From positions 1 to 30,894 of the IMG/VR virus record IMGVR_UViG_3300044712_000069: a stretch of 30,894 nt of DNA. The stretch is one strand, 5' to 3'. The DNA comes from a virus. The notes under the pieces were generated by a model, which saw only the letters and a list, made by a program, of their open reading frames with translations, did not search any database and was not told the origin of the DNA. Positions within the stretch are counted from its first letter, which is position 1. Each line of letters opens with the position of its first letter. Shown here piece after piece: positions 1 through 8,104 of the stretch. The translations under genes were made by a program, and so were the position numbers.

Positions 1-41
1 TGAGGACGGCTCTACCCGCAGTTCAAACCTTTTGGGGTATT

Positions 42-57
42 ACACTAGAACTAGTGT
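42..57. promoter_or_regulatory. Inverted repeat upstream of terminase
   Basis: ACACTAGAACTAGTGT has perfect 7-bp arms (ACACTAG / CTAGTGT) around AA. The internal 11-mer ACTAGAACTAG (44-54) recurs at 5607-5617 in the leader of the capsid gene. Presence in two non-coding leaders suggests an operator or part of a late promoter. No convincing -35/-10 pair could be assigned here, so the role is inferred. Confidence 0.4.
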
Positions 58-90
58 CTAAAACCTACGAAGGCACTAGATTTAGGAACC

Positions 91-549
91 ATGCCAAACC
101 CACCCAAACCCGCGGAACTGAAACGCCAGCTAGGGAATCCAGGCAAGCGCGCCCTACCCATACCCGCCGCTTATGTCGAAGGCGGATACGTCGAACCCCT
201 ACGCCCGCTCGAATTTGCCGGTAAGCAACTATGGGATTCAGCCATGACCACCGGCCAAAGTTGGATCGCGCGAAACTCCGACACGCAACTTCTACTAATG
301 ACTTGCGAACAGATGGACAGACGCACCGACCTAATTGCCAAGATTCACGAAACGGACGAATGGCGTTTATACCGCGCGCTTCACGATCTAGAGAAAATGA
401 TTAGCTCGAACCTAGCCCTACTTGGATTTACGCCGACGGACAGAACCAGGCTTGGACTTGCGGAAGTCAAAACCGCGAGCAAGCTGGAAGAACTAATGGC
501 ACGAAAGGAACAACGTGTGGCCCCCGAAATGGCTAACTCCAGTTCCTAA
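91..549 (+). CDS. terS: Terminase small subunit, P27 family
   Basis: 152 aa. The small terminase subunit recognises phage DNA and loads the large subunit for packaging. The N-terminus carries the P27-type signature L-G-N-P-G-K-R (residues 14-20) followed by a short Pro-rich stretch. The rest is mostly helical, as expected for this family, and the length is typical. The start is set by an AGGA Shine-Dalgarno at 84-87, four to six bases before ATG. It is the first gene of the packaging/head operon and overlaps terL by 35 bases, so the two are probably translationally coupled. Recognition rests on the signature and on the TerL neighbour. Confidence 0.9.
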   Translation: MPNPPKPAELKRQLGNPGKRALPIPAAYVEGGYVEPLRPLEFAGKQLWDSAMTTGQSWIARNSDTQLLLMTCEQMDRRTDLIAKIHETDEWRLYRALHDLEKMISSNLALLGFTPTDRTRLGLAEVKTASKLEELMARKEQRVAPEMANSSS

Positions 550-2014
550 CAGCGACCTACTCAACGGCGACGGGGAAGTAGTTATCGACTTTGCCGAAGC
601 GTTCGGCATTATCACTAAGGACTCGATAGCCGGTCGCGCAGGGTCGCCGCTAGTTTTGCGAGAGTGGCAAAAGGAACTAATCCGCCACGTCTTCGCGGGC
701 GACGGGGAGCGTTACCGGTTTAGAACTTCCCTGATCGGACAGCCCCGTAAGAACGGCAAGTCCGCGCTGGCTTCGGTGTTCGGACTCTACGGTCTAATCC
801 TGGGAGCAAGGGGCGCGGAAGTGTATTCGGTCGCCGCCGAAAAGGAACAGGCTCGAATCGTATTCGCCGACGCTAAGCGTATGGTCGAAGCGTCACCCGA
901 ACTAAGCGCAATCACTAAGCTCTACCGCGACGCAATCGAACTACCGAAGGCGGGTTCCGTCTATCGCGTTCTATCTGCCGAAGCCTTCTCGAAAGAAGGT
1001 TTGAATCCGAGCCTTACGGTTTTTGACGAGCTTCACGCGCAGCCTAATCGCGAACTATTCGACGTAATGTCGCTCGCTATGGGAGCTAGACCGTCGGCGC
1101 AACTTATCGCCATTACAACGGCCGGTGTAAAGACCGACACTACGGGCCAAGACTCTATTGCCTATTCGCTCTACAACTATGGCAAGCGCGTTTCGACGGG
1201 CGAGGTAGACGACCCCACCTTCTTTATGGCCTGGTGGGAAGCCGACCTAGAAGCCGACCACCGCGACCCCGAAACGTGGCGATTATCAAACCCAGGCTTT
1301 GACGACATCTGCGCAGCCGACGACTTCGTATCCGCCGTTCGACGCACACCCGAAGCGGAATTTAGAACTAAGCGATGTAACCAATGGGTCAGTTCCCAGA
1401 TTAGCTGGCTACCAACGGGGACGTGGGACGCTTGCGCTGGCGAAACGGAAGTAGGCGACAAAGATTACATTCTGGGGCTTGACGGGTCGTTTAGCGGGGA
1501 CGCAACCGTAGTCACCTATACGACTATCGAGGACATTCCGCAAATTGGAATCGTCGGAGCATGGGAAAAGGACGCAACTATCCACGACGATACTTGGCGC
1601 GTGGACGTTCTGGAAGTTGAAGAAACGATTAGGCAGTTCGTAAAGGCGCACCCGAACGTAAAAGAAATCGCTTGCGACCCTTACCGCTGGACGCGCACCA
1701 TGCAGGTTCTACAAGACGAAGGCTATCCGGTGGTGGAATATCCGTCTACTAACGCCCGCCGTATGGTTCCAGCTTGCGCTAAGTTCTACGACGCGGTCGT
1801 CGATCAGAAGGTTATTCACGACGGCAATCCATTACTAGCCCGCCACATTTCTAACGCCGTAGTCAAAGTGGACAACTTAGGCCCCCGTATTGTGAAGGAA
1901 AATAGGGCTTCCCAAAGACGTATCGACGCGGCCGTAGCAGCCGTGCTATCCTTCGACCGTGCAACGGTGGGTAGAATAGAAGACGAGCCTTTGGTTCCAC
2001 AATTCTTCGTTTAG
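515..2014 (+). CDS. terL: Terminase large subunit
   Basis: 499 aa, the ATP-driven DNA translocase and headful/cos nuclease. The ATPase domain has a Walker A-like loop G-Q-P-R-K-N-G-K-S (75-83) and Walker B L-T-V-F-D-E (167-172). The C-terminal RNase H-fold nuclease shows the expected acidic residues D323 (in G-L-D-G-S), D388 (in A-C-D-P-Y) and D471 (in R-I-D-A-A). Length matches HK97-type TerL. Translation starts at GTG 515, with AAAGGA at 504-509 inside terS. No in-frame damage is visible. Confidence 0.95.
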   Translation: MWPPKWLTPVPNSDLLNGDGEVVIDFAEAFGIITKDSIAGRAGSPLVLREWQKELIRHVFAGDGERYRFRTSLIGQPRKNGKSALASVFGLYGLILGARGAEVYSVAAEKEQARIVFADAKRMVEASPELSAITKLYRDAIELPKAGSVYRVLSAEAFSKEGLNPSLTVFDELHAQPNRELFDVMSLAMGARPSAQLIAITTAGVKTDTTGQDSIAYSLYNYGKRVSTGEVDDPTFFMAWWEADLEADHRDPETWRLSNPGFDDICAADDFVSAVRRTPEAEFRTKRCNQWVSSQISWLPTGTWDACAGETEVGDKDYILGLDGSFSGDATVVTYTTIEDIPQIGIVGAWEKDATIHDDTWRVDVLEVEETIRQFVKAHPNVKEIACDPYRWTRTMQVLQDEGYPVVEYPSTNARRMVPACAKFYDAVVDQKVIHDGNPLLARHISNAVVKVDNLGPRIVKENRASQRRIDAAVAAVLSFDRATVGRIEDEPLVPQFFV

Positions 2015-2021
2015 GGCGGAC

Positions 2022-3383
2022 ATGGCAAGTTTTATCGACAGACTGCTAAACAGGCGGTCAATCAGTTTCCAAACCTTATGGGGTTCTGGGGAAGACGTAA
2101 TCCTGGGAACTCAGTCCGGAACCTATGTCACCTCGGACACCGTCTTCAAGGTAAACGCAATTTACTCGGCCGTGTCACTAATCGCCGACACCATTTCGAC
2201 CCTACCGCTCGACGCTTACATTCGGATCGACGGCGAGCGTCGTCCGTTCCGCCCACGTCCAGCCTGGGTTACTAAGCCAGACGTAGACCTAGTAAGCAAA
2301 GAGCCGTTCTATAACGCCGTCATTGTTTCTATGCTTCTAGACGGAAACGCCTTTATCCGTGTCTACCGCGACGCGCAGGGTAAGCCACTAAACCTAGTGG
2401 TGCTAAACCCTACCGACGTAGAGGTCGTCCGCAACGGTATCGGTCGCGTAATGTATCGCGTTCAATCCCACGACGAGCTTCTTTCGTCTGAGCAGGTTCT
2501 TCACATTATCGATGTGCTAAAGCCAGGTCAGATTCGCGGCGTATCCCGCGTGGAAGCACTAAAGGAAAACTTCGGTCTGGCAATCGCGCTAGAGTCATTC
2601 GCCGCCCGCTACTTTGGCCAGGGCGTAACTATGGCAGGCCACATCGAGTTCCCAGGCAATCTATCCCCAGAGCAAGCCAAAGACTTGTCAGACGCGTTCT
2701 CTAGTCGCCACGGCGGTTTCCGCAAGGCACATAAGGTCGGCGTTCTTTCCGGTGGCGCGAAGTTCGTTAGCGATCAGGTAGATAACAACGCTGCCCAATT
2801 CATCGACTCCCGCCGTATGGCCGTCGAGGACGTAGCCCGCGCATTCAACATTCCACCGCACCTACTTGGCCTACCTGGAACAAACACCTATTCATCGGTC
2901 GAGCAGAACAACATCGCTTATACCCAAATGACGCTTCGTCCAATCGTGCAGAAGCTCGAAGGTGCGTTCTCTACTTTGCTATCTGCCGAAGCCGGTGGCG
3001 AAAACGCGTTTATCCGTTTCAGCATGGACGGACTTCTACGCGGTGATTCAAACTCGCGCTTTGCCGCTTACTCTAATGGCTTGCAGTCCGGTTGGCTAAC
3101 CGTAAACGACGTTCGCCGACTAGAAGACCTAACCCCTATCGAGGGTGGCGACATCGCCCGCGTTCCACTTGCAAACATTGCAATTACCGACGCAGGTATC
3201 GTTGCGGAAGACAAGAAGGTAATGATGGCAAACCGCCTAGTTACTGCGGGCTACGATCCGAAGGAAGTTCTAGCCGCCCTAGACCTACCGGCAATCAAAC
3301 ACACGGGAGTTCCGAGCGTAATGCTTCAAGGTGTGGCGCAGATAGACCCAGAAGACCCGCAGGGCGTTTACGAGGCTAACTAA
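2022..3383 (+). CDS. Portal protein, HK97 family
   Basis: 453 aa. It forms the dodecameric ring at the capsid vertex through which DNA is packaged and to which the connector attaches. The early segment V-N-A-I-Y-S-A-V-S-L-I-A-D-T-I-S is characteristic of HK97-type portals, as is the I-P-P-H-L-L-G-L segment in the second half. Length is normal. The ATG lies seven bases after the terL stop with a purine-rich AGGGCGG before it. The stop overlaps the next start (TAATG). Confidence 0.93.
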   Translation: MASFIDRLLNRRSISFQTLWGSGEDVILGTQSGTYVTSDTVFKVNAIYSAVSLIADTISTLPLDAYIRIDGERRPFRPRPAWVTKPDVDLVSKEPFYNAVIVSMLLDGNAFIRVYRDAQGKPLNLVVLNPTDVEVVRNGIGRVMYRVQSHDELLSSEQVLHIIDVLKPGQIRGVSRVEALKENFGLAIALESFAARYFGQGVTMAGHIEFPGNLSPEQAKDLSDAFSSRHGGFRKAHKVGVLSGGAKFVSDQVDNNAAQFIDSRRMAVEDVARAFNIPPHLLGLPGTNTYSSVEQNNIAYTQMTLRPIVQKLEGAFSTLLSAEAGGENAFIRFSMDGLLRGDSNSRFAAYSNGLQSGWLTVNDVRRLEDLTPIEGGDIARVPLANIAITDAGIVAEDKKVMMANRLVTAGYDPKEVLAALDLPAIKHTGVPSVMLQGVAQIDPEDPQGVYEAN

Positions 3384-3649
3384 TGGCTATCACTTCGGGA
3401 ACTCAAATGATTGGGACGGAGCGCACCCAGATAGACGGAAACTCCGTGAATTGGGTAATGCTAACTATTCGCAACAACGAATCGACCAAGACTCTATACG
3501 TCGGCAATAGCACCGTTACCGTTGGAAACGGCTTGCCTATTGTGAAAGAATCGACTCAAAGTTTCGAGCTACCACCAGGGGAGAGCCTATCCATGATTAG
3601 CGATAGCGGAAGCCATAGTGTTTCTTGGCTAAGAATCGAGCGTGTCTAA
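3383..3649 (+). CDS. Small beta-rich head protein
   Basis: 88 aa, not assigned to a named family with certainty. The sequence is rich in alternating Val/Thr/Ser and has the segment L-Y-V-G-N-S-T-V-T-V-G-N-G-L-P. Such segments occur in small beta-sandwich virion proteins, so a capsid decoration or vertex protein is possible. There are no cysteines, signal peptide or membrane segments. It overlaps the portal stop and the protease start by one base each (TAATG), which ties it to the head operon. The structural role is inferred from position and composition. Confidence 0.75.
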   Translation: MAITSGTQMIGTERTQIDGNSVNWVMLTIRNNESTKTLYVGNSTVTVGNGLPIVKESTQSFELPPGESLSMISDSGSHSVSWLRIERV

Positions 3650-5346
3650 TGCCGTATTTTATTTGGAACGAATCCCCTAGTTGTTCGGGTTGGGCCGTAG
3701 TCAAAGAAGACGGCGAAGTAAAGTCCTGCCACAAAGACAAGCAATCCGCCATCGACGCTATGGTCGGAATTAGCGTGGCCGAAGGTATCGAGCCAGGCGG
3801 AACCTACGAACCACACTCCGAAGAAGTCCACGTCCAACAAGACGAATACAGAATCGAATCTGGTCCAGGTGCGGTTATTGCCGACATCGACGGAACGCTT
3901 CTAACTTTCCAGGGTCAGCGTATAGACCGAGTCCACGACTTCCTAAACACTTTCGAAGACACGGAAATTATTATCGTGACGGCAAGACTCGCTTCGGATC
4001 GGGCAGAAACCGAACGCGAACTAGATAATGCCGACATCGACTACGACTTGCTATTTATGAAGCCAAATGCCGATACCGATTCGACCGATTGGAAGAAGGC
4101 AACGGCAGAACGTCTTTTGGAAACCTATAACGTAATGGTTGCCGTAGACGACAATGCCGACATTCGTTCCGCGTATCGCGACTTGGGCATTACCGCAATT
4201 GCCCCCAGCGAGGTTCCAGCTTCGACCGACGACGAGTCGCAAGACGAAATGGACGAGCGCGCAGTAAACCTAACCCCACCGGCCTACATGAGAGCCGCAG
4301 CCCGACAAGGCTTGCGCTACTACGAAGAAGGTAAGGCTGGCGATGGAGTGGTGGAAAGAACTATCCGTGAAGCTCGCGCTATGGCGGAAGGAAATGTCAC
4401 GGCAGATAAGTGGGTTCGGATTCGGGCTTGGATTAGCCGTCACCTTGTTGATTTGGATTCGCCCGCCGCTAGACCTGATTCCCCTGATTATCCAAGTCCT
4501 GGCGTAGTCGCTCACTTGCTTTGGGGTTCGGGGCCTTCTAAGGCTTCGGCTCGCCGTGCGTTGGCCTATGCCGAGGGCGTGGTTAGTAGAATGGAACAAG
4601 AGAACGAAGGCCGAGCGAAAGGCGAAGCATTGTCAAAGATTGAAACTCGCGTATTCACAAACGAGTTTGAAGTCCGCGAAGACGGCGAAGGAATGACCCT
4701 AACCGGTTATGCCGCCCGATTCAACGAGCCAAGCGAGCCGCTTCCGTTTATCGAGCGTATCAAGCCAGGCGCATTCAAGCGATCTATCAACTCACGCAAC
4801 GACATAAAACTTCTATGGAACCACAATACCGACATGGTTCTAGGCTCTACCCGTGCGGGAACCCTAACTCTAAAGGAAGATGAAATCGGTCTACGCGTAG
4901 TCGCTACGTTGCCTGATAATTCATGGGGACGGGACGCAAAGGTTTCGATTCAGCGTGGTGACGTAACGGGTTTCAGCTTTGGATTCACCGTTCCAGCGGG
5001 CGGGGATTCATGGTCCAGCGATGGAACCGAGCGCACTCTAAAAAGCGTAAGACTTCTAGAGGTGTCTACCGGAGTCGCTTTCCCTGCCTACCCAAGCACC
5101 AACGGAACCGCTCAGGTTCGAGGACTTGACAAGGTCGCCCAGCGCAACAATATCGACGCGGACGCACTAGCAGACGCATTGCTAAAGATTGAAGACGGGC
5201 AGTCCATCTCTAAGGACGAAGCCGAAATGGTTTCCCGTGTAATCAACGACCTAGCACCTTCAGATTCAGTCGAGCAGAATCAGGGCGACTTGGGTATGCT
5301 TGCACTAAAGAAGAAGAAACTAGAACTACTACTCAAAGGAATCTAA
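3649..5346 (+). CDS. Prohead protease fused to a HAD-like phosphatase domain
   Basis: 565 aa, far longer than the roughly 200 aa of a typical HK97 prohead protease. Four parts are visible. (1) Residues 11-45: a small Cys-containing module (G-W-A-V-V-K ... C-H-K-D) seen in other phage head proteins. (2) Residues 74-187: HAD fold with D79-I-D81-G-T, T111 after a hydrophobic strand, K149/K150 and D167-D168. (3) Residues 206-318: helical W/R-rich module. (4) Residues 331-490: U35-type serine protease with H392 (W-N-H-N) and S443 (G-F-S-F-G-F); E471 is a candidate third residue. The C-terminus is Lys-rich and helical. ATG 3649 overlaps the previous stop (TAATG); the in-frame start 24 bases upstream is less likely. 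The protease should trim the capsid scaffold domain; the HAD substrate is unknown. Confidence 0.9.
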   Translation: MPYFIWNESPSCSGWAVVKEDGEVKSCHKDKQSAIDAMVGISVAEGIEPGGTYEPHSEEVHVQQDEYRIESGPGAVIADIDGTLLTFQGQRIDRVHDFLNTFEDTEIIIVTARLASDRAETERELDNADIDYDLLFMKPNADTDSTDWKKATAERLLETYNVMVAVDDNADIRSAYRDLGITAIAPSEVPASTDDESQDEMDERAVNLTPPAYMRAAARQGLRYYEEGKAGDGVVERTIREARAMAEGNVTADKWVRIRAWISRHLVDLDSPAARPDSPDYPSPGVVAHLLWGSGPSKASARRALAYAEGVVSRMEQENEGRAKGEALSKIETRVFTNEFEVREDGEGMTLTGYAARFNEPSEPLPFIERIKPGAFKRSINSRNDIKLLWNHNTDMVLGSTRAGTLTLKEDEIGLRVVATLPDNSWGRDAKVSIQRGDVTGFSFGFTVPAGGDSWSSDGTERTLKSVRLLEVSTGVAFPAYPSTNGTAQVRGLDKVAQRNNIDADALADALLKIEDGQSISKDEAEMVSRVINDLAPSDSVEQNQGDLGMLALKKKKLELLLKGI

Positions 5347-5523
5347 ATGGCTACCAAAGAGCAAATCAAGAAGGCAATCCTAGAGGTAGCCGGCAACCCG
5401 ATCAGCGGCGCAATCGCCGACCTAGCAGACTCAATGGCCGACGCTGTTGTCGCCATTGACACTCCCGCCTTCGCTGGCGAGGCAAAAGAAGCGCGTGTAA
5501 CCAAGCCGACCGAAATTCGATAG
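5347..5523 (+). CDS. Small conserved head-operon protein (58 aa)
   Basis: 58 aa, starting ATG one base after the protease stop. It begins M-A-T-K-E-Q-I-K-K-A-I-L-E-V-A-G-N-P and ends with a basic tail A-R-V-T-K-P-T-E-I-R. The middle is Ala/Asp-rich and helical (A-I-A-D-L-A-D-S-M-A-D-A-V-V). Similar short proteins occur between the protease and capsid genes of other siphoviruses, as I recall them, but no function is known to me. It is the last gene before a strong terminator, so it closes the packaging/maturation transcript. Confidence 0.8.
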   Translation: MATKEQIKKAILEVAGNPISGAIADLADSMADAVVAIDTPAFAGEAKEARVTKPTEIR

Positions 5524-5542
5524 TCGCCAAGCTTACGCTTCT

Positions 5543-5585
5543 CCCCGCCGGTCTTCCCCTTTCACCGGCGGGGTTCTTCTTTTTG
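5543..5585 (+). terminator. Rho-independent terminator before the capsid gene
   Basis: A perfect 10-bp stem, CCCCGCCGGT (5543-5552) and ACCGGCGGGG (5564-5573), with an 11-base loop, followed by TTCTTCTTTTT. It separates the terminase-protease transcript from the capsid gene and implies a separate promoter in 5586-5691. Confidence 0.92.
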
Positions 5586-5691
5586 CGGTATGCAGTAGTG
5601 CTATAAACTAGAACTAGGCGTGTGAGTTAGCTCTAGCCGTTTTGGTCTGCGTCAGCGCGACTAATTACATTCATTCAATTTAGGAGAAACA
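5586..5691 (+). promoter_or_regulatory. Promoter-bearing leader of the capsid gene
   Basis: A 106-base non-coding stretch between a strong terminator and the capsid gene, so a promoter is expected. It holds an AT-rich box TATAAA (5602-5607) overlapping the 11-mer ACTAGAACTAG (5607-5617) also present at 44-54. A TTGCGG lies upstream (5583-5588), but the 13-base gap to TATAAA is too short for a standard promoter. A strong Shine-Dalgarno TTAGGAG precedes ATG 5692. The exact promoter is unresolved. Confidence 0.5.
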
Positions 5692-6855
5692 ATGTCAGAG
5701 TTCATCAAGGCTCAACACGAACTCCGCGCAAACTTGACCATGCAAATTCGCGAGGTCATCGACTCGGCAGAGGCCGAGGGTCGCGGACTAGATTCTGAGG
5801 AATTGCAGAAGATCGACCGTATCGAGGCCGACATTCGCAAGGCCGACGAGTCCATCGAGGTAGCAACCCGCGCAGAGGCTCGCAAGGTTGAGGCTTCCGT
5901 AGCCGCTAAGGGATTCATTCCTTCGGTTTCCGAGGAGCGTTCCGCTGGCGACGTATTCCGCGCACTAGCTAAGGGCGAGGCTCGTTCTTACGAGTTCGAG
6001 AAGCGCGCCGCTCTAGTATCTTCCGCTAACACCGTTCCTAAGTCGTTCTACGACCAGGTATTCGATGTTGCTCGTCTAGCTGGCCCAATGCTAGAGGTTT
6101 CGGACGTAATCCAGACCACCACCGGCGAGAACCTAACTATCCCAACCCTAACCGCTTACTCGACCGCTGCACTAACCGCAGAGGGTTCGGCTATCTCGGC
6201 TTCGGAGCCTACTTACAGTTCAATCACTTTGGGCGCATACAAGTATGGCTTCCTAATCCAGGCAGCCAACGAGCTAGTTACCGACGCAGGTTTCGACCTA
6301 GCTTCTCACCTAGCACGTCAGGCAGGTAACGCTATTGGTTACGCAGTAAACGCTGCTCTAACCACCGGAACCGGAACCGTTCAGCCTCTAGGTATCGCTA
6401 CCGCAGCTGGCACCGGCGTTACCGGCGGCACGGGGGTTTCAGGCGGCTTCACCGCGGACAATCTTATCGATTTGGCCTACTCGGTAAATGGAAGTGTCCG
6501 TCGCTTGCCATCGGCCGGATTTATGGCGAACGGTCAGACCATCGGTGCTATGCGTAAGCTAAAGGACACCGCTGGCAACTACCTATACCAGGTAGGCGTT
6601 GGCTACCCTGACACCTTCGCTGGCTTCCGCGTCGTGGAGAACCCACACGTTGCAGCCATCGCAACCGGTGCAAAGTCCGTTCTGTTCGGTGACCTAGAGT
6701 CCTACAAGGTTCGCCTTGCAGGTGGTATCCAGGTTCAGTCTTCACAGGACTACGCTTTCGCAAACGACCTGACCACCTGGCGTTTCTTGATCCGTCTAGA
6801 CGGTAACTTGACCCACCAGGCTCACGTTTCAGCCTTCAAGGGTGCAGCTAGCTAA
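5692..6855 (+). CDS. Major capsid protein, HK97 fold
   Basis: 387 aa. The first ~100 residues are charged and helical, matching the scaffolding delta domain removed by the prohead protease. The rest carries typical HK97-fold stretches such as F-L-I-Q-A-A-N-E-L-V-T-D (after about residue 190) and the glycine/threonine-rich T-G-T-G-T-V-Q-P-L-G-I-A. A strong AGGAG Shine-Dalgarno precedes the ATG, and the gene is flanked by terminators, so it forms its own high-level transcript. Leucine usage is extreme: by hand count 18 CTA, 7 TTG, 2 CTT, 2 CTG and 1 CTC of 30. Confidence 0.95.
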   Translation: MSEFIKAQHELRANLTMQIREVIDSAEAEGRGLDSEELQKIDRIEADIRKADESIEVATRAEARKVEASVAAKGFIPSVSEERSAGDVFRALAKGEARSYEFEKRAALVSSANTVPKSFYDQVFDVARLAGPMLEVSDVIQTTTGENLTIPTLTAYSTAALTAEGSAISASEPTYSSITLGAYKYGFLIQAANELVTDAGFDLASHLARQAGNAIGYAVNAALTTGTGTVQPLGIATAAGTGVTGGTGVSGGFTADNLIDLAYSVNGSVRRLPSAGFMANGQTIGAMRKLKDTAGNYLYQVGVGYPDTFAGFRVVENPHVAAIATGAKSVLFGDLESYKVRLAGGIQVQSSQDYAFANDLTTWRFLIRLDGNLTHQAHVSAFKGAAS

Positions 6856-6871
6856 TCCCTTGTAACAAACT

Positions 6872-6914
6872 GATAGGCCCCGTGTTGTAGGTTGCACGGG
6901 GCCTATCTTTATTT
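6872..6914 (+). terminator. Strong terminator after the capsid gene
   Basis: A perfect 13-bp stem, GATAGGCCCCGTG (6872-6884) and CACGGGGCCTATC (6895-6907), with a 10-base loop and then TTTATTT. It isolates the capsid message from the glycosyltransferase cassette. Confidence 0.95.
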
Positions 6915-6928
6915 GCTAGGCTAATCGC
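6892..6928 (+). promoter_or_regulatory. Candidate leaderless promoter of the glycan cassette
   Basis: TTGCAC (6892-6897) and TAGGCT (6917-6922) are 19 bases apart, and TAGGCT ends six bases before ATG 6929. There is no Shine-Dalgarno. This spacing would start the transcript at or next to the ATG, as in actinobacterial leaderless genes. The -35 box overlaps the preceding terminator stem. Inferred from pattern only. Confidence 0.45.
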
Positions 6929-8104
6929 ATGACAACCTACGGCGCAATTTCAATCGCAAGCAATTCTCCAGGCTCGCCTACGGGCTATGGAGTCCAGGGC
7001 CTACTACTAGCCGAACGCCTAAAGCGCGACGGCTACGACGTTGCCGCACTATCCAACTTCGGTCTAGAAGGCAACATCTCAACGCTCGAAACCAAATACG
7101 GCCCGATCGCACACTATCCCCGTGGCTACACGCTCTATTCGGGCGACGTTCTAGAAACCCACCACAAGCACTTCCTAGCCGGACGTGAAATCCCAAACGC
7201 AATTCTTACGCTTTACGACGCTTGGGTTTACCTAGACGTGCCACAACTAGAAGACCTAAAGTTCTGGTCTTGGACTCCGGTAGACCATCTATCCGTTCCG
7301 CCAAAGGTTGCGGCTTGGGCTAAGCGACCGAACGTAAAAACTATTTCAATGAGTCCGTTTGGACAAAGGCAATTTCAAGCTATCGGCGTAGACTCTACCT
7401 ACATTCCCCACGCCGTCGATACTTCGGTTTACAAGCCGACTGACAACATCGAAGGCTATTCGCTAAAGCAATACATGGGCGTAGGCGAGGACGACTTTAT
7501 CGTCGGTATGGTGGCCGCTAATAAGGCCAATGGTTCGATTCACCGCAAGGCCTATGCGGAAAACCTACTTAGTTTCGCGATGTTCCGACAGAAGCACCCG
7601 AACGCTTACCTATACATTCATGCCGAGCCGTCTAGGGTCTTCGGCGGTTTCCACCTAGCAACCCTTATGAAATCCGTAGGACTTCCAGAAGACGCGGTGT
7701 TGTTCCCTAATCCGCATAAACTTCGCTATGGGTATTCGTCCGAGGAAATGGCAGGGCTTTATTCCGCGATGGACGTTCTACTACACGCGTCCTACGGCGA
7801 AGGCTTCGGCGTTCCAGCCATCGAAGCCCAGGCTTGCGGAACCCGTGTCATTGGTTCTAATTGGGCGGCAACTCCGGAACTACTCGGTTCGGATTCTTGG
7901 TTAGTAGACGGCCAGCCGTTCTGGGACGAAGCGCAGTCATCGTTCTTCCAGATTCCGCTAGTGCCTTCCCTAGTAACCGCCCTTGAGCAGGCATACAACG
8001 CCCCTAGAGGGGTTTCTACGGCAAGCGTAGAATTCGCTAAGCAATTCGAAGTCGAAGCCGTCTATGAGCAGTATTGGAAGCCGTTTCTAGCCGAGAACCT
8101 ATGA
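6929..8104 (+). CDS. Glycosyltransferase, GT4-like (GT-B fold)
   Basis: 391 aa. It should transfer a sugar from a nucleotide-sugar donor to an unknown acceptor. The N-terminus has S-P-T-G-Y-G-V-Q-G followed by a helix, as in GT4 acceptor domains. The C-terminal donor domain has the E-X7-E motif (E291 and E299, in E-G-F-G-V-P-A-I-E) and then A-C-G-T-R-V-I-G-S. No signal peptide or membrane segment is seen, so it acts in the cytoplasm. It lies after the capsid terminator and is the first gene of a three-gene cassette, overlapping the next by four bases (ATGA). Acceptor candidates are capsid or tail proteins, or host-derived glycans. Confidence 0.88.
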   Translation: MTTYGAISIASNSPGSPTGYGVQGLLLAERLKRDGYDVAALSNFGLEGNISTLETKYGPIAHYPRGYTLYSGDVLETHHKHFLAGREIPNAILTLYDAWVYLDVPQLEDLKFWSWTPVDHLSVPPKVAAWAKRPNVKTISMSPFGQRQFQAIGVDSTYIPHAVDTSVYKPTDNIEGYSLKQYMGVGEDDFIVGMVAANKANGSIHRKAYAENLLSFAMFRQKHPNAYLYIHAEPSRVFGGFHLATLMKSVGLPEDAVLFPNPHKLRYGYSSEEMAGLYSAMDVLLHASYGEGFGVPAIEAQACGTRVIGSNWAATPELLGSDSWLVDGQPFWDEAQSSFFQIPLVPSLVTALEQAYNAPRGVSTASVEFAKQFEVEAVYEQYWKPFLAENL

